From Bedellia somnulentella (taxonomy: Eukaryota > Arthropoda > Insecta > Lepidoptera > Bedelliidae), in the NCBI GenBank assembly GCA_963576735.1, contig OY755189.1:1240001-1304000 (forward strand): a stretch of 64,000 bases of DNA. Direction: 5' to 3'. The position numbers and the translations under genes are program-made. Position 1 is the first letter of the stretch. Each line of letters starts with the position of its first letter. Of this stretch, positions 57,522 through 64,000 are shown piece by piece. The notes under the pieces are model-generated. The model was not told the origin of the DNA, made no database searches, and worked only from the letters and a program-made list of their open reading frames with translations.

Positions 57522-57589
57522 AGTGGCGATCAATAGTCTCTGCCTACCCCAATGGGAACTAATGGCGTGAGTATATGTATGTATGTATG
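57522..57589 (+). mobile_element. 68-bp RTE tail insertion with perfect TSD
   Basis: Only AGTGGCGATCAATAGTCTCT through the TATG tail. TSD TAGGTTTAGAGA at 57510-57521 and 57590-57601. Confidence 0.88.
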
Positions 57590-57689
57590 TAGGTTTAGAG
57601 ATATCTCATTTTTCTAATTTGGACTGGCATAACAACGCAGGCCAAACGACCGCGTTTATATTTGGAATTATATCTTCTCATATAAAGAA

Positions 57690-58045
57690 ATATGGGCACA
57701 TTTGTCTGCCCCAAAAAGGGTGATTTAGCCACAGACCACCATCTTGGCCTAGTCAAGGTTGGCAGACTAACGACCACTACCGTAGTAGTAGCTGTGACCA
57801 ATGTCCTCTGGCCTGTGGCCAATGGAAGCAACGGATTAGTCAGTAAATTTATTCTTTTGACGTTCATGAAAAGTTAGTTAATAACTTTATATTGAAAAAT
57901 AAACTTTTTGACTATTTAGCTCAAAGTACCTTTTGAAGAAAGCAACCATCTAAATTTTCAGATTACCATGATTCAAGCGTGAAATATACTACCTAACTGG
58001 GTTACCTCCAGATTGTGAGGACTAGTGCTAGACCACTGAGGACAT
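57690..58045 (-). mobile_element. tRNA-derived SINE (family D), old copy
   Basis: GGTTGGCAGACTAACGACCA and GTGATTCAAGC-like blocks follow the same order as in 30790-31180. Confidence 0.6.
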
Positions 58046-58063
58046 TATAAAACGTTCTCTAAG

Positions 58064-58205
58064 CAGAAGTCCGAAGCGCGAAGAATAAAAAAGCAATAAT
58101 GAAAAGATTTATGAACGGCAATGAAACTCAAGAAGTTTGCCAGGATCGTAGAAAGTAGCTATTGATCGTCTCTGCCTACCCCCCATTGAGCTCTAACGGC
58201 ATAAA
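58064..58205 (+). mobile_element. Decayed RTE 3' copy
   Basis: GAAGTTTGCCAGGATCGTAG and CTCTGCCTACC are recognisable; the tail TATG repeat is lost. Confidence 0.6.
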
Positions 58206-58518
58206 TATATCAGTAGACAATTTAACGGACAAAACACAAACCACTTCAGACTAACTCCATTGAACATTCAACAGTTTCATAAAAACCTGAAAACCAACGA
58301 CAAACTGTTACCCAACCACTACTAGAACTGAAGTCGAGAAGTGCCTCCCACGGTCCCGTAACCATGGCAACAGATACAGCCTCCACCAAGCTCACTTGTT
58401 GAAGCCCGCCCAACTTTACGTAATACCGCCCGCCCTTGCTTTCTAAAGGTTTGTGCATGCATGGCGTGTGTTTGTATAAATCGAATCACGTTTTAGTTAT
58501 GCATACATTTCTATTAAT

Positions 58519-58766
58519 AAAGAGCTAAGGAAGGTAATGTTATTCGAGGATAACCATGGAGGACACATTTAGACCAAATAGAGAAAGTGGTCAAAAAGGC
58601 AAGCCTCCGAAGTATGAATAATAAAAGAGCATGCATGAAAAGATTGATGGATGTAAACGAAGTAAGAAACATTTACCAGGATCGTACAAAGTGACGATTG
58701 GTAGTCTCTGACTAACCTACCCCAATGGGAAATAATGGCGTGAGTATATGTATGTATGTATGTATG
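58519..58766 (+). mobile_element. 5'-truncated RTE copy with TSD
   Basis: Flanked by TACATTTCTATTAAT and TACATTTCCATTAAT (58504-58518 and 58767-58781), one mismatch. Confidence 0.85.
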
Positions 58767-58805
58767 TACATTTCCATTAATTTGGGTCGGCATAGAATAT
58801 CGCTG

Positions 58806-59548
58806 TGATGATGATGATGATGTGGTCCGACCGATTTCGGTCACGGCGACCGCTTCAAAAGTTTTGGACTCGATTGTGAGCTCGCATGTGGCTTGTGTAG
58901 CCAATCTTATTTACAAAGATCCTCGCACAATGCGGGCATGTGAGCACACCATTAATATAGTTATATTGAATCAGCACAGGTGGTCGGGCTTTCAACTCAT
59001 CACGCTTGGTGTCCAGATCAGCGCGCCGCTGGATTTAATAGTCGTGGAACTTGGTTTCAACCAAAGCCCTCCATTCCGGTCTTTGGGCGGCATATTTCTC
59101 CCACTGGGATGAATCTATGCCGCACCTCTTCATGTGCCGTTTAAGCACATCTTTGTACCTGAGGAGTTGACCGCCACATTTGCGCTTGCCCTCCTCAAGT
59201 TCTGAGTAGAAGAAGATGTGCTTGGCGAATCTTTGCTCTGCCATCCTTGACACATGTCCGCACCACCGAAGCTGTCGCCGCATAAGGTAAGCCTCAATAC
59301 CACCTACATTGGCTTGTCGCAGCACCTCGGTATTCCGCACGCGACCTGACCATCTGATATACATAATTTTCCGCAGACACCTAAGGTGGAATCGGTCTAA
59401 CAAGCGAATATGACGACGGTACACGGTCCATGTTTCCATACAAACACATGATGTACAAAAACATGAGATAATGTTTGTCTTAATTATAAATTTCTGTGCC
59501 AGACATGTTCTGCCACTAGCAGCATATGAGAAAATCAAGGGTATCATT
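58806..59548 (-). pseudogene. LINE 3' end: RT C-terminus plus zinc-finger-like motif
   Basis: The ORF 59547-59035 encodes a CR1/RTE-like thumb end ([50 protein letters not shown]). After a TAA the same frame continues to a C2H2-like [20 protein letters not shown] and then TGA near 58860. The 3' UTR carries a small palindrome (CCGAAATCGG) and ends in a GAT repeat at 58806. The TAA is a single lesion in an otherwise intact C-terminus. Confidence 0.75.
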
Positions 59549-59687
59549 ATAAACGGAACCTTACAATGCTAAAGAGTCGAGCTTAAGCACCTCGACAAGA
59601 GATCCTTAGCGAGTCAAAGCGAACGGTTAGTGACATTAAAATAGACTTGATCAGGGATTATGGAAATTGATCAACTTACTATACTAT

Positions 59688-59825
59688 CGCCCGATTTCTG
59701 AATAGAGTATTCCAGCTGAGAATAAATTAAGTATCGTTCTGTCGCATTGAAATCTTAACAACTGAACGAGACAAAACGATTCTTAAGCCGTTCTCAGCTT
59801 GAAAACTCAATTCAGAAATCGGGCG
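59688..59825. mobile_element. 138-bp MITE
   Basis: TIRs CGCCCGATTTCTGAATAGAG and its near complement ending AATTCAGAAATCGGGCG. Flanked by TAT on both sides, so the TSD is 2 or 3 bp. Confidence 0.82.
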
Positions 59826-60004
59826 TATGAATACTTTTACTCAATTAAAATTATGCCGGGTAATATCTTGTATGTAAAGAGCTTTCTTATTACTTCCCCT
59901 AAATATCTTCAGGTGTTTAAGGGATCAAAAAGATTTTATGGAATAGGTAGGCGGTCTTTTTGGAAATCCGTAGCCATCAATAATCTATCATGTTTAATAA
60001 CATA

Positions 60005-60405
60005 AAAACCAAAAAAGGTTAGACAGAGCTTTAGAATTAGAAATTCCTGAACCACTTTTAGAACTTGCGTGGAGCAAAGATAGTAAGTTCGTCATGGGTC
60101 TCCAGAAGCATCTTCATACAATCAATGCATCATCAGCCAATAGGCGTCCACTGCTGCATATAGGCCTCCCCCAAAGATCTCCGCAACGACCGGTCCTGTG
60201 CTGCCTTCATCCATAGGCTTCCCGCGACCTTTAGTCAAGTCATCGGTCTACCTTACAGGAGGCCTACCCACACTGCGTCGTCCAGTACGTAGCTGCCACT
60301 CTAGAACCTTCGAGCCCAAATCCATTAAAAAGTTCTTATTCCCTATAGTCGCATTTAACAACAACCGCGGGAACAAACGGGCTAGTGCTTTTTTAAGCCG
60401 ACAAT
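60005..60405 (-). mobile_element. Family A SINE split by a LINE fragment
   Basis: The two parts face the same way around 60105-60345. Confidence 0.6.
60105..60345 (-). mobile_element. LINE 3' fragment inserted in a family A copy
   Basis: Minus strand reads the familiar lepidopteran LINE end (GRPP-RWTDDL, then ...GGGLYAAVDAYW). It splits a minus-strand family A copy whose parts lie at 60005-60104 and 60346-60405. Confidence 0.65.
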
Positions 60406-60550
60406 CCCTTCCCTATCAGATAAAGCCTTCCTGATTCCCAAGACACACCACAAAGCAGTAAAAGTGCATTTCGATTAGTAGGTATTCATTATTTTGCAAA
60501 ATTCTCTAACTACACACTCATGATTATAAATAGAGTATTTAGAGATAAAA

Positions 60551-60802
60551 CCTTGCCGTGTAGTGCCGGCTTAGGATGTCGCTACCCCTTTCTACCCACG
60601 GGTGTCGTAAGAGGCGACTAAGGGTATTGGGGCTTTTTATTGGATTTTTGGGCGATGCGGTTGGAGACCCATCACCAAAAACCTTTATTCTTACCATCTT
60701 TTCCCCACTCAACTTCCAAAAGTGGCTGAGGAATTTATAATTCCTTAGCTCTGGTTACCCCTTCTAGGGAAATATAGCCGTGAGTATATATATGTATGTA
60801 TG
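60551..60802 (+). mobile_element. Family A SINE, young copy with perfect TSD
   Basis: TSD TTAGAGATAAAA at 60539-60550 and 60803-60814. Confidence 0.92.
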
Positions 60803-61059
60803 TTAGAGATAAAAGGATTCCGTTAATAATCCATGTTAGTGCTTTGGTGTAATAATTAAGGAAAAACTAGATTAGCGGCGTCGAAGTGCGCTTCTGCTAC
60901 TCGAATTAGGACAATTGCCGTTTCCACTCGCTATCGAGACGTATTACCGTCACTTTTCGACAGCCTAGTATGGATATGACACACGTTTTTTTTATTTGAA
61001 CTTTTATCACAGTCGATAAGGGGTTAATTAAAAAAAACATTTTTTGCTCGTGAATCAGT

Positions 61060-61200
61060 ACACCTATGATTAATTTATAAGGTTGTTAAGGGTACGGGTA
61101 ATCATCAATCCAAACCAATATGTTTTGAGCCATGTGTCGATATGCCTACAGAGTGATGATAGGCAGGAATATGAGTCCATGTGTCCAACCAATAAAATCT
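61060..61200 (+). mobile_element. Family B SINE fragment, old
   Basis: AAGGTTGTTAAGGGTACGGG and AGAGTGATGATAGGCAGG resemble the body. Confidence 0.4.
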
Positions 61201-61704
61201 TTTAAAGCTTTCTAAATAATTTCCTTTTGATGTTGGTTAATTATAGTTTTTTTTGTAATTTTACTTTAATTAAAACAAATGCATGATTTTATTATTATAA
61301 CCTAAAGAATATATCAAAATACTGCTAAGTAATAAAAAATATATAAATAAAGATTGAACCGAGACGAAAAAGTATTTAATGGTTGATCAAATCAAGTATC
61401 AATTGGGAGACACGTTGCATATCATCAATGAATGCGTATTGTAAGGTGAATGAAAGATATGACTTAGGTTGCTGAAAATAAGGGCAGACAGTACAATAGA
61501 AATTGTAGCACACACCTAGTAAAGTTTAAGCCTACAAATTCTCCAGATATGTGCAAGAATTTTTTTTTTAAAGTAATAATATAATAGTTTTATTTCTTAA
61601 GTGAGGCATTAAATCTTTACAATTACATTAACAACACAGATCCCTGAGACGCATCAATACATCCTATTTCAAGCAGTACATCAACGTGCTCTAAAATTTT
61701 AAAA

Positions 61705-61946
61705 CATACATACATATACTCACGGCTATAAATCCCTAGATGGGGTAGCCAGAGCTAAAGAATTAGAAATTCTTCAGACAATTTTGAAAGTTAAGTGGGG
61801 AAAAGATGGTAAAATAAAGGTTGTTGGTGATGGGTCTCCAACCGCATCGCCCAAAAATCCAATAAAAAGCCCCAATACCCTTAGTCGCCTCTAACGACAC
61901 CCGTGGGTAGAAAGGGGTAGCGACATTCTAAGCCGGCACTACACGG
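61705..61946 (-). mobile_element. Family A SINE with perfect TSD
   Basis: TSD TAAAATTTTAAAA at 61692-61704 and 61947-61959. Confidence 0.92.
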
Positions 61947-61959
61947 TAAAATTTTAAAA

Positions 61960-62615
61960 GTTTGTAAAATATTCTGTATGTCATCTATAAATGTATTGAT
62001 AAAAATTACGAATTAATTTCTATAAGTGCTAGATGTAATGTGGACTACGACTACATTTTCTAACTTAGAGTTCATGTTGTGAACTAATAATCAAAAGCGC
62101 ATTTCTAAAAGTACGCAAATATCAGCAATTTAATTTGTAGTGTGCTGTTATTCGATGCACAATCTACGTTCTACCAATATGTTATAATAAATTTTACATA
62201 GCCACCTACACTGTGATTTGCACGATCCACTTTTCATGATTTTTACGAAAATCATGGGTATTGTTCCACAAACAGAAACAATTTTAAATCTAAAATAAAA
62301 AGACAGGTATAGAAGAAGAATAAATCTCTAAATGTAGAATCTCACGTTAAAGTAAAACATGTAGAAAATGACATTACTAGGTATTTAAAAAAAGAGAATT
62401 TATATCACTTAAGCTTATAAAAGGGAACTTTAAGTTAAAAGTAAAAAAATATAGGCAGAAATTAAGAAACAAAATAAATTTTATAATCCACCAACAACAC
62501 TTATCCACATAAAATATCGTGTCGTGATTTGCAGGCATCTTCCATTAGCTCCTAAAAGATTGAAACGTCAAAACTCTAAATCCATTATCAAAATTACAAA
62601 ACGCACTCATTCAAT
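61960..62615. other. No gene recognised
   Basis: AT-rich; would be first-intron DNA if the 62638 promoter call is right. Confidence 0.45.
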
Positions 62616-62618
62616 CGC

Positions 62619-62740
62619 TGACGTCACACAGACTTACCTTAATTCAAAAACAGCTCGTGAACTGCACTAATCAGTGACAATACGTGAGAGACACCTGCAT
62701 CACTTATCTCGCGTATATTTAGATGGAGTGATGAAGCGCG
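62619..62740 (-). promoter_or_regulatory. Possible EAAT 5' noncoding exon, core promoter and CRE
   Basis: On the minus strand a TATA-like TAAATATA lies at 62721-62714, followed by Inr-like sequence and then a perfect donor, AATTAAG/GTAAGT, at 62638. The palindromic CRE TGACGTCA is at 62619-62626, just inside the intron. The DNA from 62740 to 62900 is unusually GC-rich for this window. The EAAT start exon needs an upstream noncoding exon, and this is the best candidate. No transcript evidence is available. Confidence 0.35.
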
Positions 62741-63269
62741 TGCGTTGTGCTCGACGGTGAGCCCGCGACTGAGCCGTTCCTCATTTCCCATCCTTGGAGT
62801 CCTGATGCTGGCAGATCGGGGGTGAGGCGTGAGGAGGGGGAGGGCCGCAATTGATCTGCGGGGCTTCCGGCCCCATGTCCTGAATGGAAGCCCTCGACGA
62901 CCTATAGCTCTTTCGTCATGCCATTTACGTTGTGACACCAGGGAATTTGATCTACTTCATCACAGTTTGGCAGATATATTTTTTCTCTGTTTTTCAGAAG
63001 CAAAGCTATTTTTAAAGAGATAATTAAGTTGCTTGGGCGGAAAGTTGGAAGAGGAAAATTTCATTTTACTGCGTACCGTTTTCAACTAATGAAATTTATA
63101 GCTAAAAATAAATGTTTTGAACTAAACTAAATCCATTCATAATAAAGCCAGTAACCGTGCAGATTAGTTTACGAATAACATCATACAGTTTTATGGAAAG
63201 TCCATTCGAGTTATACTGTATATGTGACATATCATATATTTTTGTGATAGGTATATTCCAAAAAAATAT

Positions 63270-63380
63270 GGCACATACATACAGACATAAATATACCCGC
63301 AGCCATTAATCCCAAAAAGGGGTAGCCAGAGCTTCAGAGCTAGAAACTCCTCAGCCACATGTGGCAGATGTATTAATTCT
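63270..63380 (-). mobile_element. Family A tail fragment
   Basis: GCAGCCATTAATCCCAAAAA to CTCCTCAGCCACATGTGG. Confidence 0.7.
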
Positions 63381-63538
63381 TGTGATCTAAAGTGTGTTCG
63401 GAGCACTCACTTAAAAATTGCCAAATATTGCACTTCTTAAATACATATATACTCAAGCCATTAGTTCTGTTGTACGATCCTGGCAAAACTCCTTAACTTC
63501 TTTTGAACAATATGTATTCACTTCAACATTAGGATACA

Positions 63539-63744
63539 TACATACATATTCTCACGCCGTTAGTTCCCATTGGGGTAGGCAGAGACTATCGATCGCCACT
63601 TTGTACGATCCTGGCAAACCTCTCTAGTTTCATTCACATCCATCAATCTTTTCATACATGCTCTTTTATTCTTCGTACTTCGGACACCTGCCTTTTTGAG
63701 CACATTTTCTATTTGATCTAAATGTGTCCTCCGAGGTCGATAAG
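63539..63744 (-). mobile_element. 5'-truncated RTE copy
   Basis: TSD AGGATACA at 63531-63538 and 63745-63752. An older tail fragment lies beside it at 63445-63500. Confidence 0.8.
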
Positions 63745-63809
63745 AGGATACAATAAACACCTAATTGCCATAATAAATAAAGGGAAGAAAAATTTCGACA
63801 CCATCGGGA

Positions 63810-63890
63810 GCGGGGAAAATTTTCTTTCCTTTCTTTATCCTTAATTTGTTAGAAATAATACCCACGTGAGGTTTTCATGAACAAAAAACA
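63810..63890 (-). repeat. LINE 3' tail fragment (CCTCATGTGGGGATTATT family)
   Basis: Diverged minus-strand copy (CCTCACGTGGGTATTATTTC). Confidence 0.55.
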
Positions 63891-64000
63891 TTTTAACCTA
63901 ATTGCTGTTTCTGCGAAAACGATTGCCTTACACCATCTTGTCTTATAACTAACACTTCATGGTAATCAGATCATCCGGTAGGAGATTCTTGTTAAAATAT

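Noticed and set aside
58246..58458. 70-codon minus ORF
   Set aside because: Open by GC content only; no splice context or known motif.
62639..62938. 99-codon minus ORF in the GC-rich patch
   Set aside because: No recognisable domain; better explained as CpG-rich promoter sequence.

Overview
The window looks like intronic and intergenic DNA from a moth or butterfly (Lepidoptera). It is AT-rich, its genes are split into short exons by GT-AG introns, and it is packed with RTE-, Jockey- and CR1-like LINEs, tRNA-derived SINEs, Helitron-like elements ending in CTAG and several MITEs. The species is not identifiable from the sequence alone.

Two host genes converge. On the + strand, the last four exons of a neuropeptide GPCR of the AKH/ACP/corazonin (GnRH-receptor-like) superfamily lie at 2217-2380, 8747-8870, 9301-9445 and 16308-16565. 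They encode extracellular loop 2 plus TM5, TM6, TM7 and an 85-residue cytoplasmic tail; TM1-TM4 must lie upstream of the window. On the - strand, a complete excitatory amino acid transporter (SLC1/EAAT) reading frame runs over eight exons from 40935 to 22265. All exon phases agree and give 481 residues. A possible 5' noncoding exon with core promoter and CRE sits at about 62638-62740. Both genes carry partial tandem exon copies: TM5 of the receptor at 2662-2804, and the NMDGT exon of the transporter at 24034-24662.

The rest is mobile DNA. The dominant repeat (called family A here) is a ~250-bp element present about 35 times in both orientations. It is flanked by 10-14 bp target-site duplications and ends in a TATG microsatellite. 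Its last ~40 bp match the 3' end of an RTE-type LINE (nearly full-length copy at 32262-35650, plus about a dozen 3' fragments). Family A therefore looks like a SINE that borrows the RTE machinery. The local RTE copy has lost the catalytic YADD box of its reverse transcriptase.

An apparently intact two-ORF Jockey-type LINE (about 10400-15090) sits in the last intron of the receptor. A 5'-truncated RT ORF of 608 codons lies at 45053-46879, and decayed LINE ends lie at 28795-29668, 58806-59548, 4098-4832 and elsewhere. Other structures are a 308-bp hAT-like MITE made of about 15 ATCGAT palindromes (19281-19588), a 427-bp foldback element with an 8-bp TSD inside a tRNA-like sequence (27081-27507), a ~310-bp near-perfect hairpin (55719-56030) and a 138-bp MITE (59688-59825). 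From 41 kb to the end I see no protein-coding host exon, only repeats, AT-rich DNA and the putative transporter promoter. A 200-base assembly gap lies at 3898-4097.
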